This document shows, in pieces, positions 11,320 to 22,075 of a stretch of DNA of 64,000 nt; positions within the stretch are counted from its first letter, which is position 1; each line of letters opens with the position of its first letter. The notes beneath the pieces were generated by a model. That model was not told where the DNA came from. It did no database searches and was given only the letters and a program-made list of their open reading frames with translations. The stretch is taken from positions 95,683,239-95,747,238 of the forward strand of contig NC_134705.1 in NCBI RefSeq assembly GCF_043290135.1. The letters run 5' to 3'. Source of the DNA: Rhipicephalus microplus (Eukaryota > Arthropoda > Arachnida > Ixodida > Ixodidae). A program made the translations under genes and the position numbers.

Positions 11320-11723
11320 GAGGTCGTGACGTGGCCGAAGACAGGAGACTTCGTGTCGGGATTTAACTGTTTATTTGGGCGAACTTGTGCCCGGTAAACG
11401 GAAAGTTCAATTACAGCAGCAGTCTTGCACAGATAGCAGTCTCGAACTGATAGCGGCGAACGGATCGTCGGCCTTCGATCAACAACAACTGGCACGCGGC
11501 GAAGCGCGTCGGCATTTATACTCTTGCCATCGAATGTTCTAGCGTTATCGCTGGCGGTGGCGTAGGTTCCAGAACAATCTGCACCGTTCGCACAGTGGGC
11601 GTGATCTTATCAAAATGATCTACTACAGTCCGGAATCTTCTGGAAAACTGCAGGCGCGGTTTGCGCTGAGAATCGTGTGGTGTTTTGGGACGATAACGAA
11701 AACTTGGGAAATGGAACGTGGCA
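11314..11723 (-). repeat. 5' LTR of the gypsy element
   Basis: 410 bp and collinear with the 3' LTR. The differences are single substitutions only, with no indel seen. It contains the promoter TATA box and ends at the right-hand ATAC duplication. Confidence 0.95.
11515..11520 (-). promoter_or_regulatory. TATA box of the gypsy 5' LTR
   Basis: TATAAA on the minus strand, in U3 upstream of the AATAAA of the same LTR. This is the probable core promoter of the element. No transcription evidence is available. Confidence 0.6.
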
Positions 11724-12199
11724 ATACAAAGTGTTGTTTTGAGTATGTAATTGAGTAACTTTATATGCTGCAACAGACAAAAAAGTTGACTTGGTTCGCT
11801 TTCAGCAAAGCATAGTGAAGAAACACTGGTGAAGTGGTAAGATCTTGGGGACTGCCGCGGTAGCCATGAACGCACCGCAAAGCTCTCTATTGTAGTTTCT
11901 GATAGTTAGTAGTCGTATTTGTTCCCCAGACCAGAATACAATAGGTTAGTTTTGAATATACAAGCGCATAATACATCTGCAGTCTCACCTACATGGGTAC
12001 AAAACTACTCACCCAGTAGAGACAGCCAACACTTTTGTTTATTTCAGACGCTAATTTTGAGACATGCGTGTTCTAGGAAAGGTTCTGGTGGAATCAGACA
12101 CCGAGAAGTTTTATACAAGAAACCTCATGCGTTCTAACGGGCCCAAACTGGATGTCGACCTCATAAAAGTCTGCAGGATTAATCGGTGCAAAAATAATA
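11724..12199. other. LINE remnant flank, then unassigned
   Basis: About 11724-11800 (minus) continues the reading frame of the interrupted LINE at 5318-5734. The rest, to 12199, holds nothing that I recognise. Confidence 0.4.
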
Positions 12200-13095
12200 C
12201 AGCTAGTTTTCGATAAATATACAGAAAACATGATGACTTTTAGCCAAGCATGATATCAGGTTACCTAAGTACCCGATTACCATACCCCCCGCTTGTACAA
12301 AAGATTTTCCTGTAAAAAATATATTTGTATCATCAACATACATGATCATGTTATAAGAACCTCGTAGTTTGGTTGTGACGTTGACATATATTAAAGCAAT
12401 AGTGGTCCTAATATTGAGCCTTGAGGTACTTCGCAAGTGGCAGTTAATTGGTCAGATGGATTGTCGTTCACCTGTACGTACTGCATTTTATGACATAAGT
12501 AATCTGGCACTAAGTTGAGTGTAATACCACGTGCACCGCAATAATTTAACTTTTCTGACAGGATTTTGTGTTGTACGCAGTCAAACGCCTTTCGAAAATT
12601 TAAGAACCTACCTTAGCGTAGCCACGGGATGGTTTTAAGCATTCCCATAGTAGAGTAACCAGTACTCTAAATCGTTACAAACTTTTTTAAGCACACCAAA
12701 GGTGTAAAGCTTGTGTTCTATGTTTTCAAGTATCTTATCTTTAATAACAAGTAGCGCTTGCTCTGCGGGATTTTTCATCATAAAACCGTATTTGCAAACA
12801 GATGTTATGTTGTGGTTAGTTAAAAACATTCAAGCCTGCAATTTATGCAAATAATTTCAAAAATACTGGCAACACATAAATTGGTCGGTAGTTTGACATG
12901 TCCATTCTGGTACCACATTTGTATATTGGACCGACCTTGGCAATTTCTAGGTCATTGGGAAACACACCTGTGGTAAACATTAGGCTAGCAAGATATGACA
13001 ATACGTCAGATATGAAAGGCACAACGTACTTAATCGGTACAGATCTTATATCTTCGTGACCCAGAGATAAAACATTTTTAACTAGTGCATAAAAG
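12200..13095 (-). pseudogene. CR1/Jockey-like LINE reverse transcriptase, decayed and interrupted
   Basis: Reading the minus strand from 13095 down: a stretch like SNYRPI, then NPAEQALLVIKDKI, then (after an 80-bp insert) NFRKAFDCVQHKIL, CEVPQGSILGPLL and an active-site box YVDD within MYVDDTNIFF. These are consecutive RT motifs of the CR1/Jockey group, spread over several frames with stops. No endonuclease part is present (5'-truncated) and no 3' tail is defined. The order is correct, so it is one copy. It is interrupted at 12621-12702 by the short dispersed repeat. Confidence 0.8.
12621..12702 (-). repeat. Short dispersed repeat, copy 2, inside a LINE
   Basis: Minus-strand copy (GATTTAGAGTACTGG, then ACTCTACTATGGGAATGC) lying exactly between two adjacent RT motifs of the surrounding LINE, as a clean insertion of about 80 bp would. 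This is the best evidence in the window that the family is, or was, mobile. Confidence 0.75.
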
Positions 13096-13611
13096 TCACT
13101 ATTCCCTGAGGGTATGTGGGTGAGAAAAAGAAAAGTCTGTATTTACAAACCAACCTCAACTTTTCTTCGAGTTTCCCTTATCGGCTTTAAACTTTTATTC
13201 TACGTGATAAACAGATTGGACCAGTATTCATAAACCAGTCTTGTCCTTATCTTTCGCCCCCTTACCATTTTAGTGCCTTTATAACGCATTTAGAGAGCAC
13301 AGGGAGTTGAGGAAAACGGGAGTTAAGGCCGAGGTGGGTTTGTGAATATGGGCCAAAAACTTTGATGAAAAGTGGTAGCGTTGTTGAATGCATAGTAAAG
13401 TTCAGGTGGATCACCGAGTGGTTTACCAACATTGCCGAACTACTCACTGCAAGCACAGGCTAAATAAAAACCGTACAACATTCCCATCAGCGTACTAATC
13501 TCGTTCACCACATTATTACCTTTCCCTTTCGTTAGATTAGTTACCTCCCTCCACACTTTCCCACTGGCGTTTTCGATTCTCGTGAATCGCTCAATGAAAT
13601 AATTTGTTTTA
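13096..13611. other. Unassigned sequence
   Basis: No gene or repeat boundary recognised. Confidence 0.5.
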
Positions 13612-14290
13612 CATGCGAAGCATTTCTTAGCGAACTTCGGCGAGTTTGAGCGTATCTATCCTAGCTGCCTACGACTTTTAACTTTCCTGGCTGTTTCGAT
13701 AAATGTATCAGTATCAAGCTTGGTACGGCATGACCTGACTGTATGAAGAACATATATGACTAGTCATAACATGGAAATCATAGCATGTATGTCATGAATG
13801 TCACATTTACCAAATTTGGTATTACGGCACGTGAATGGATGACAAAAGTACGCGACTAGTGCAAACTTGATAATCTTCAGGTGCGTGTCATGTAACACCA
13901 TGTCGCACTTCGCGTAGGTTGCCGTCGGCCAACGCCAACGGACGCTGGTCGCGCCTGGCGTCAGACTATAAGTGCTCGGTGTTTGCTAACGTAGCGTCGC
14001 TGTGCCCAGCGTGCGGGTGCGTGAACGATACATTGGAGTATATTGGGCCCGTCATGATGAGCTCGCGGCTGTTTTGCTAGCTCCACAAATACTAAATTTG
14101 GTATCACGTGACGTGAATAGAAGACGAAAGTAAACCACACATCCAAACATGCTAATCATGACACGCAAGTCATGTACGGCATCATTTGCCTACACCTCGT
14201 AACGTTTTTGCTGATTTTAAAGTGACATATCAACATTTTTCATTCGTGCTTCGCATATAATCGGTTCCCACTGTACGTGAGATCTGTCAA
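13612..14290 (+). repeat. Dispersed repeat family (ATGCGAAGCA start), copy a
   Basis: Begins ATGCGAAGCATTTCTTAGCG and ends near TGCTTCGCAT followed by GTACGTGAGATCTG. The 10-bp end sequences ATGCGAAGCA and TGCTTCGCAT are inverse complements. The same left and right borders occur at 20907 and 22031-22075. No ORF of note. The repeat class is uncertain because homology runs about 35 bp past the right inverted motif. Confidence 0.65.
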
Positions 14291-15867
14291 TTTTTTTTGC
14301 TGTCTTTAATTTTTTATACTTTATTCTACTGATAGACCGCGTGCGAGTTGTCGCGTTTTAGATATTGTCGATTTTGTTGAACCAGGCGAGCACATTCTGT
14401 AGACACTCAGTGTTGGCGGTTAATTGAAGTATTTCGTGTTCGCCGGTTACAAGCGGTCTCTCTGGCAACGCTTCAGGTCGAAATCTGGAATGGACATTTT
14501 TCCCGGGCGCCATTTGCACATGCAACCCATATCTACGAAGGGAATGATGATGAGTGGACGAAGCACTATAGGATCATTCGGGTAACCATTAATCATCTGT
14601 ACAATGCCCACTGGAGCATAACTGAGTGACAACCCGCGTTTACCGCATATACAATGTTTTGATGGTCGTGTAAGGTGTGGAGGTGCGCACTTTGGTTTAT
14701 GCGTAGAACAAACCAACTTTACCCACCATGATTGTCATCACTTGCAAGTTCACGCTGCAGCACAGCAGTAGCGCTGGTTCGAGACTGTTCGTTTTGAATG
14801 GTAGCAATTGTCGTCATAGTGTTCTCAAACCGATCGCATACCTCGCAGCTGTGTCCGAAACTTCAGTCAAGGAAATCACGCTTGAACCATGCATCGGCAC
14901 CACCAACCTCAGGTAGCGAACGCTTCCGACGTTTTGCCGCCACCTCCCACACTCTCGCCACCTTCATGCCCACTTGCTTTCCTCGCCATGCTGTGGCAAC
15001 TCAGGTCCACTTGTAGTTGAGCCGCCACTCACGTCCGCCTTTTTTCGTCGTTGCCAATAGCGGGTGCGCCATAATCGATCCATAGCCGAAGAAGAGAGAG
15101 CGACGAGAGTGAGCAACTCGAAACTACCGCGCGCCTAGCGGACTCCGTCAAACCATAGCACGCAACGAGTAGACTACAATGTCCCTAGCGGACTCTGATC
15201 AAACTTCGGCGACAACGGAAGGGAGTACATGGTTCTACCCCATGGAGCTTCGCCCTTGAATCCGAATACTTACCATAGGAGGGAGACTGGTGCAAAAGAA
15301 AGAAAGAGAAAAAGAGACAGAAAGGAAAGAAAGGAGAAAGCAAGAAAATAGAGAAGACCGAAAAAGAGAAAAGAGCAGTATAGGTCAGACACACCCACGC
15401 CAAGATTCGTTTATCACCATTCACCTCATGGGACAATGGCTCCTAAGGTTTTTAAACGACTTGTGACAGAAACGCAAGGTTAAAAAAGAACAGGACGACA
15501 TAATAATGAACGGCCCCCTCAAACTTTGCACACATTACTCAAGTATATATTTTGTTTATTAATTCCAAGTAAACTCCTGAATTTCAAGTATACCGGATGA
15601 ACGATAGGTACAACATGATGACCGCTTTACACCCTCGGCTTAAGGGTTGTTGAATGCCGATTGTATTTATCACCTATTCGATGAAACAGCAGAGGGAATA
15701 AAAAACAAAACAAATAAAACGTATACTCATCGAGAAAGCCGAGGACCACTTGACGTACGAGAAATCCGAATTGTTGAGTGCTGAGTAGTTCTAAGATGTG
15801 CTGAGTAGTTCGACAGAACACAGTTACGAATTGTGGAGGAAAATAAAATTTTCATTGTTGTGAAAGA
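14291..15867. other. Mostly unassigned sequence
   Basis: At 14541-14590 there is a stretch (ATGATGATGAGTGG, then GAAGC and a GGATC-TTCGGG pattern) shared with 27269-27320, probably part of another dispersed repeat. Nothing else recognised. Purine-rich run at 15293-15380. Confidence 0.45.
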
Positions 15868-16151
15868 TATAAACTCGTTGAAATCAAGAAAAAAAAGGAA
15901 CATGAGTTGGGCACGTACACAGCACGTAGGCACGATAACCCCAGGTCATCAAGGAGAGCTGACTCGATTCCTAGAGAAGAAAAACACATGAGGGTGAAAC
16001 AGAAAATGGGGCTGCCATAGTAGATAACGAAGTTTGCTAATACAACGGGGCAGCAAAAAGCACAGGACCAGGTTTGTTGGTGGCACATGGAAGAGGTCTT
16101 TTCCCTGCAGCGGGCGTAGTTAGGATGATGGTGATGGTGATGATGATGATA
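15868..16151 (+). pseudogene. RTE-like LINE 3' end, copy 1
   Basis: Collinear with 48925-49160: it starts GTTGAAATCAAGAA, contains GAACATGAG-TGGGCA and CAGCACGTAGGCA, and ends CCCTGCAGCGGGCGTAGT followed by a short GATGATGGTGATG tail. In one frame the sister copy reads the RTE C-terminal pattern (AGH...NRWSLRVTDWI). This copy is more decayed, has several stops, and is 5'-truncated. Confidence 0.7.
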
Positions 16152-16904
16152 AACGTTTGGTAGAACCAATAGAGTGTAAAGGTTTGAAACCGACTTCACA
16201 CTACTGCATTGCAGTCAGGAGAGCTTGTAGTATCTGTGTGCGTTAAAATGTTTTGAATGCAGAAGCTAACAGGCCTTTCATCGACCACACACAAGCGTAC
16301 GTTATGCCCTCTTTCTGTCGATTTCTTCTTCTTTTCTTATTTTGTGTGTGTGTTTGCATGGCTAATAGGGCCGCGAGTTTTAATTGGTGCCAAACACAGT
16401 CGCTGCGGGTGGCTCTGGCGCAGGCGCTAACGAATGGCGGATTATGGCATTCTCAGTCTCCCAAAGTGGCGCTTTTCTATAACAATGCGCTTAGAAAAAG
16501 TGGGGGTAGTTGGTTTATAATATAATCGGCTAGGCGTGGTAGCCGTAGTCTGACAAAAAAATTACTGTCCTTTCACAAGCATGTGAGCGAAGCGAGGGAG
16601 CCACCACCAACTACGTCCATAGCTCCTCCATTACCTGCAAGTACAGACGGCTACGTTGTTTAAGAAATCGCAAATACTAGAGCCACAGTCTATTCGTAAT
16701 TTGTCTAAAATAACTTTATTGCGAAATTCAACGCCATATTTTTCTCGTTCTGCAGTACCTCCAGCACTGGCCCGCCTTCGAACAAGCGATAATGTCAGCT
16801 GATGGTGGCATGGCGCCATAGCAACATCATGATAAGTCAACACATTTTAATTGCCTGGAACGTCATTATGACGTCTTATGGTGACGACGCCGATGATACC
16901 ATTT
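16152..16904. other. Unassigned sequence
   Basis: No gene or repeat recognised. The ORF at 16253-16525 has no domain. Confidence 0.45.
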
Positions 16905-17156
16905 AGGGGCGAAGGTCCTTAAAGCGCCACCCGTTCGTCCCTCGTAACAGTGCGTAACATGTCTTACGCTTTCACGTGCAAGGTGGTGGCCGTGGGATAT
17001 TTGAACAATGAAAAATTGGCAGCGTTCGCGTTAACTTTTTAAAAGCCGAATTCTCCTGTCTCTCACTCCCCATTAGCAGCTATTGGCATGTACATAGAGC
17101 ACTATCTGACCAGAAAGGGTTGCTACGTTATACTCGATGGGCATAACCTCCTTGGT

Positions 17157-17171
17157 TTTATTTATTTATTT

Positions 17172-17204
<33 letters not shown>

Positions 17205-17810
17205 TTCAAAATACCCTACAGACCCTACAGGGCATTGTGTAAGGGGAGCATAAAGGGAATACATACATGAATTGGTACACTTTTCATACCAACAATAACC
17301 TGAACTAAATGTCAATTATTATACAAATCCTAACAGGAATAAGAATGAGAAAATATTAATAATAGTTTAATAGGAATAGAACGGTAATGAACATCAGATG
17401 AGTATACGCGTGAGATATTGATTTAAAACAAGCTAAAAAACAAGCACAAATTGTGAAAAGACTTTCCATTATTCAAAAGAAAACATCTCTGAATAAAACA
17501 CAACAGAAGTGAATGGCATGTTAGTATTCAAACCATCAAACGAAATAAGTTTGAAGTAAGAGAAAAAAAAGCGAGATACTTGTAGTGGATAAACGCGTAG
17601 GTGCCGATTTTGTTATGAATAAAACGTGCAGTTAATCTTGTAAAGGGGTGAGTAAAAGGTGCCAGAGTTTTTCCCCGATTGCGTTTTGCAACAATTTCAT
17701 TTGGAAGGCTGTTCCACATGCGGATGACACGGGGGAGTGCAGATGAGTTAAAAATGTATGTTTTACCGTATATGCGTGTGAATGAAAGATGATCATTTAG
17801 TAAAGATGAT
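17157..17810 (-). pseudogene. LINE 3' end (CR1/Jockey-like) nested in the MITE
   Basis: On the minus strand from about 17790 a frame reads SFTRIYGKTYIFNSSALPR, then RMWNSLPNEIV, the usual last coding block of this LINE group, with a stop at 17528. It is followed by a 3' UTR and a (TAAA)n tail, seen as (TTTA)n at 17157-17206. MITE sequence resumes at about 17811, so the LINE is younger than the MITE. Confidence 0.7.
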
Positions 17811-18035
17811 TAGAAATGTTTAGCGAGCGTTGGGTCACAGTGCCATGAATACAGTGAATTAGTATATACCATGAACTCGAGGTGGTTGAAGGTGGGAAGT
17901 AGACACGAAGCGCAAGCCGTAAGAAAGTGTGCGTGTGCCTCCTCTCGTTCAGTCCTTGGAATGTCCGCTGGATGGTGGTGCTTCTATATGGGGAATATAT
18001 GATGAAAAGATGCGAGATGGTGGTACTTGGAGTGT

Positions 18036-18220
18036 TGAATAGGTGGACGAACGGACACACAGACATATGCATGGACGGACGCATGGATGGCTGCAAAGAC
18101 GCATGTGCGCATGCACGGACGCAGGGGCGGACGCACGCACGTACGGGCGGATGGACGCACGGACGGTCACACAGGCGGACGCATGGACGGATGGAAGCAA
18201 GAACGAATGGACGGTCGGTG
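18036..18220 (+). repeat. Minisatellite, about 12-bp unit (GGACGGACGCAT type)
   Basis: Degenerate tandem units inside MITE copy 1. Homologous arrays sit at the same place in the other two copies, so the array belongs to the element. Confidence 0.85.
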
Positions 18221-18231
18221 GCTTCACCCCA

Positions 18232-19090
<859 letters not shown>

Positions 19091-19135
19091 GAAGGGGGGA
19101 GGGAGAGAGGGAGGAAGGAAGGGGAGGTGAAGCAT

Positions 19136-20169
19136 TAGAGTACATAGAAACAGGAGCATGACATCTCTGGTATATTTGAGGCTTTAAACCAAAGCAGTTT
19201 GATTACTTTACAGATCGCTCCAACGACAACTACTTAAAGAGACAAATTTAATTGTGTGCCGTGCGCTAACGCCAAGCTAAGCCCTCCGATATAGCTGCAT
19301 GGACACACGGAGCCTTCGTCATAGGAGTCCACTCCCGGAGGACTTTCGCGTTCTTTCACGGCAAAGCTGTAGTTTAATTGTACTTGCGCTTGCTGTTCTT
19401 CACTCGCAAATAATACCCGAAATTCATATCTAACCAAAAAAAAAAGGATGCGCTACAAACCCTGTGATGCAGCTATGATGCTTCCGTGATTTAGGTATTA
19501 AAGGGACACTGGAAAAATTTGCAAAGCAGTGTTCTGCGAACAACGATCGCAAATAAAAAAAATTGGCCACCAAGCATCATGTTACACTGGAAATGGCGTC
19601 GAAAGACAATAGTCTTGCGTCTGGAGAGAGGGAACAAAACGTATATTTGATGTTTTGCGCAATAAAATCGGCGAATGGTATTTTGGAAGCGCTGCGTTAG
19701 AGTGCCTTGAGCGTGTAGCGGAGGCGAACGAGCGCACCGAGACAAGTTAGACCCGAGCACCGTCTGGCAGTTATCTTCGAAAATAAAGGCGTGCGCGCCC
19801 GCGGAGAAAGATGCGCGCCAGTCTCGGAGGTGATAAGGTGTAGAACGCAAAGCGACGGGCAGGTACCACCACCGTGTCGTCGTAGCAAAGTGTTGAAAAC
19901 ACTTACCTTTTTGACCATCACGTTGCACTGTCAGCGCAGCGCGATAAACGCTACAGTCCTTAGACTTGTGTGTGCCTCTTCTAGTATAAAAGGACACATA
20001 AAAACATCGACGCGTTGTTATAGCGCCTCATATATGCGCAATAATTGCTTTTTAATTGGCAATCACACAACTATGAACGCTGAATCATGAGCAATATTGG
20101 TGGGCGCTGCGGACGGGGTCGGCCATTTGGTGCCGTTTGTAGTATCGTCCAGGGCGGACAGACAATAGT
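19136..20169. other. Unassigned sequence
   Basis: Contains a 168-codon minus ORF (19491-19997) overlapped antisense by other ORFs. No domain recognised. It starts at an AAAGGGACACTGG motif of a kind that I associate with dispersed tick repeats, but no second copy is in the window. Confidence 0.4.
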
Positions 20170-20198
20170 ACAGACAGACAGATATACAGGCGAGAGAC

Positions 20199-20255
<57 letters not shown>

Positions 20256-20275
20256 GACACAGACAGACAGACAGA
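20170..20275 (+). repeat. (CAGA)n microsatellite
   Basis: Tandem CAGA repeats with two small interruptions, near 20182-20199 and 20253-20260. ORFs rich in Ser-Val-Cys-Leu on the minus strand are artefacts. Confidence 0.95.
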
Positions 20276-20522
20276 CCAAAATTTTTTTTGTCGAATGTCC
20301 TCAAGAAAGACTATCGTCTTTAAAATATTTTGCGAATAAGTAAAGTACAGTTTCACAGTCCCGGAAACACCATTCTAAACACTACATGATGCTTGGGAGG
20401 CGAAAAAACGAGGGAAAAATAAAGCGAGGACAGACACCACTTCGAAATTCCTTCACGAAACACCATGACGTCATATTTGACGGCACCTGTGGTGTTCTAC
20501 GTCGATTTTAATCAGTAAAAAT

Positions 20523-20578
20523 AAAGTTCGCTGTCATCTGTAGCTCCCTAAAGTTCGTTGTCATCTGTAGCTGCCTTT
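20523..20578 (+). repeat. Tandem duplication of a 27-bp unit
   Basis: AAAGTTCGCTGTCATCTGTA plus seven bases, repeated once with two or three mismatches. Confidence 0.8.
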
Positions 20579-20756
20579 TGCTTTACATATCAAGTTTCGA
20601 AAATTTGCATTGAGCCCATGTTGCGAAACTAAAAAAAATAAATTCTGAAATTAGTGACGTCACGCACAGATGTTTCAGCGCGAAATTTAAAAATGAGACA
20701 TCAACCTTTATTGTCTGCGCTAATACTGAACATATGATAGCAAAACTTGCGGCACA

Positions 20757-20815
20757 ATACTTCCCATAGTAGGGTTTATCAGTCTAAACCAAGTTATTGT
20801 TTAACATTAGTGTAC
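20757..20815 (-). repeat. Short dispersed repeat, diverged copy 3
   Basis: Minus-strand core CCCATAGTAGGGTTTATCAG (plus reading) matches the family core with several changes. Weakest member of the set. Confidence 0.45.
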
Positions 20816-20945
20816 CTTTCAACGCGCCTTTTGATGAAACCCACTGAGAGATCATACGTTGCATCTTGCTGGACGTGGTCGAGACGATGATGATGTGTCC
20901 TATTAAATGCGAAGCATTTTTAGTGAACTTCGGCGACTTTTAGCG

Positions 20946-21007
<62 letters not shown>
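20946..21007 (+). repeat. (TCTA)n microsatellite
   Basis: About 15 TCTA units inside copy b of the ATGCGAAGCA family. Copy a has a single GTATCTATC at the same place, so the array expanded locally. Confidence 0.95.
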
Positions 21008-21102
21008 GCCGCTTACGTTTGGGTGCTCTCGTGGTCGCCTCATTTACTTGGCAAGAACCAAAATTAGCATGAGAGGGTAATATCGTTTGACGAATACGAC
21101 GC

Positions 21103-21341
21103 CGCCCCGCCGCAGTGGTCTAGTGGCTAAGGTACTCGGCTGCTGACCGGCAGGTCGCGGGCTCGAATCCCGGCTGCGGTGGCTGCATTTTTGATGGAGG
21201 CGGAAATGTTGTAGGCCCGTGTGCTCAGATTTGGGTGCACGTTAAAGAACCCCAGGTGCACTTTCCGGAGCCCTCCACTACGGCGTCTCAAATAAGCATA
21301 TGGTGGTTTTGGGACGTTACACCTCACATATCAATCAAATC
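21103..21341 (+). repeat. Ruka-like SINE nested in the ATGCGAAGCA repeat
   Basis: Full-length copy with tRNA-like head (GTCTAGTGGCTAAGG, GGGCTCGAATCCC) and TCAATCAAATC tail. TSD ACGAATACGACGC at 21090-21102 and 21342-21354. Confidence 0.93.
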
Positions 21342-22075
21342 ACGAATACGACGCGCTTGTCAAGACATGAATAATATCACAATTCCGTCGCGTACTTCGT
21401 CAAACACTTCCCGCCAGACAGTGGTACATACCCATGGTTAGGTATGTGCCGCTGGTACGGGATACAGGTGATTGACACTAGGTATCTAGCCAGGAAGGAC
21501 GAGAACACACATGTACTATTTTAACGCGGAAGCATTAAGAAATACCCGACATCGGTAGCTAGAGAAAGGTTTCCAACTGGAATCGAACCCAAGCATTCTG
21601 GATTCCAATGAACCATTTTACCAGAGAGCTACGACAGGTCTCGGAACTATTTTTCAAATAGATGATAATCTTCTTGAAACGTTAACAGTAGTTTCAGTGC
21701 TGCTGACCCAATCTTATAAACATTACATATGTACTGTTTTGATGCAGCCGTCACGTCGGGCTGACGTCAGATGTGCTTAGTTGTCATTCGCTGAAGTTGA
21801 TTTATGTAGTAGTGTCCAGGGCCATCATCTTCGCGAGCATCAGCGCTTCATATCAGCTTCTAGTGTTGCTAATACGCATGTTGTAGTTGGCATCGTTGCA
21901 GAAGTGCAAGCAACTGATTATATAAGCATCGTATCTCTTGCACACATGTCTCTGTGTGACCCTTCGTAGGGTCATTTCATTGCGTGTCACTCAATAAAAA
22001 AATGGCAACACGGTCACGTTTCTTTCACAGGCTTCGCATAACGCGGATTCCCAGGTACGTGGGATCTGCCGAGTT

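Larger units (their letters stand above)
5735..11723 (-). mobile_element. Ty3/gypsy LTR retrotransposon, complete but defective
   Basis: This 5989-bp element is transcribed on the minus strand in the order 5' LTR (11314-11723), tRNA-Ala primer site, gag, protease, reverse transcriptase, RNase H, integrase, polypurine tract, 3' LTR (5735-6144). LTR ends are TG...CA, and a 4-bp duplication ATAC (5731-5734 and 11724-11727) flanks it. By my hand count the LTRs differ at about 13 of 410 positions, so the insertion is not recent. There is no envelope ORF and no chromodomain. Two lesions make it non-functional: an in-frame TGA in the protease and loss of the first Asp of the YxDD box of the reverse transcriptase. 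Confidence 0.97.
16905..18231 (+). repeat. Minisatellite-bearing MITE, copy 1 (split by a LINE)
   Basis: Same element as 53331-54064 (minus) and 55440-55989 (plus). It begins GGGGCGAAGGTCCTTAAAGC and ends at GCTTCACCCCA, so its ends are inverted copies of about 11 bp. The interior contains GCCGAATTCTCCTGTC, then GGTTTAGCGAGCG-like sequence, then a minisatellite of GGACGGACGCAT-type units (18036-18220). A LINE 3' end occupies 17157-17810. ORFs on either strand through the minisatellite are repeat artefacts. Confidence 0.8.
20907..22075 (+). repeat. Dispersed repeat family (ATGCGAAGCA start), copy b
   Basis: Left end ATGCGAAGCATTTTTAGTG and right end GGCTTCGCAT then GTACGTGGGATCTG match copy a at 13612-14290. 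It is enlarged by a (TCTA)n array and by a nested SINE. No coding region is supported. Confidence 0.65.

Noticed and set aside
20063..20356. Ser-Val-Cys-Leu-rich ORFs resembling a membrane protein
   Set aside because: They are frames of the (CAGA)n array.
20170..21007. CRISPR-like array
   Set aside because: Simple tetranucleotide repeats without unique spacers, in a eukaryotic genome.
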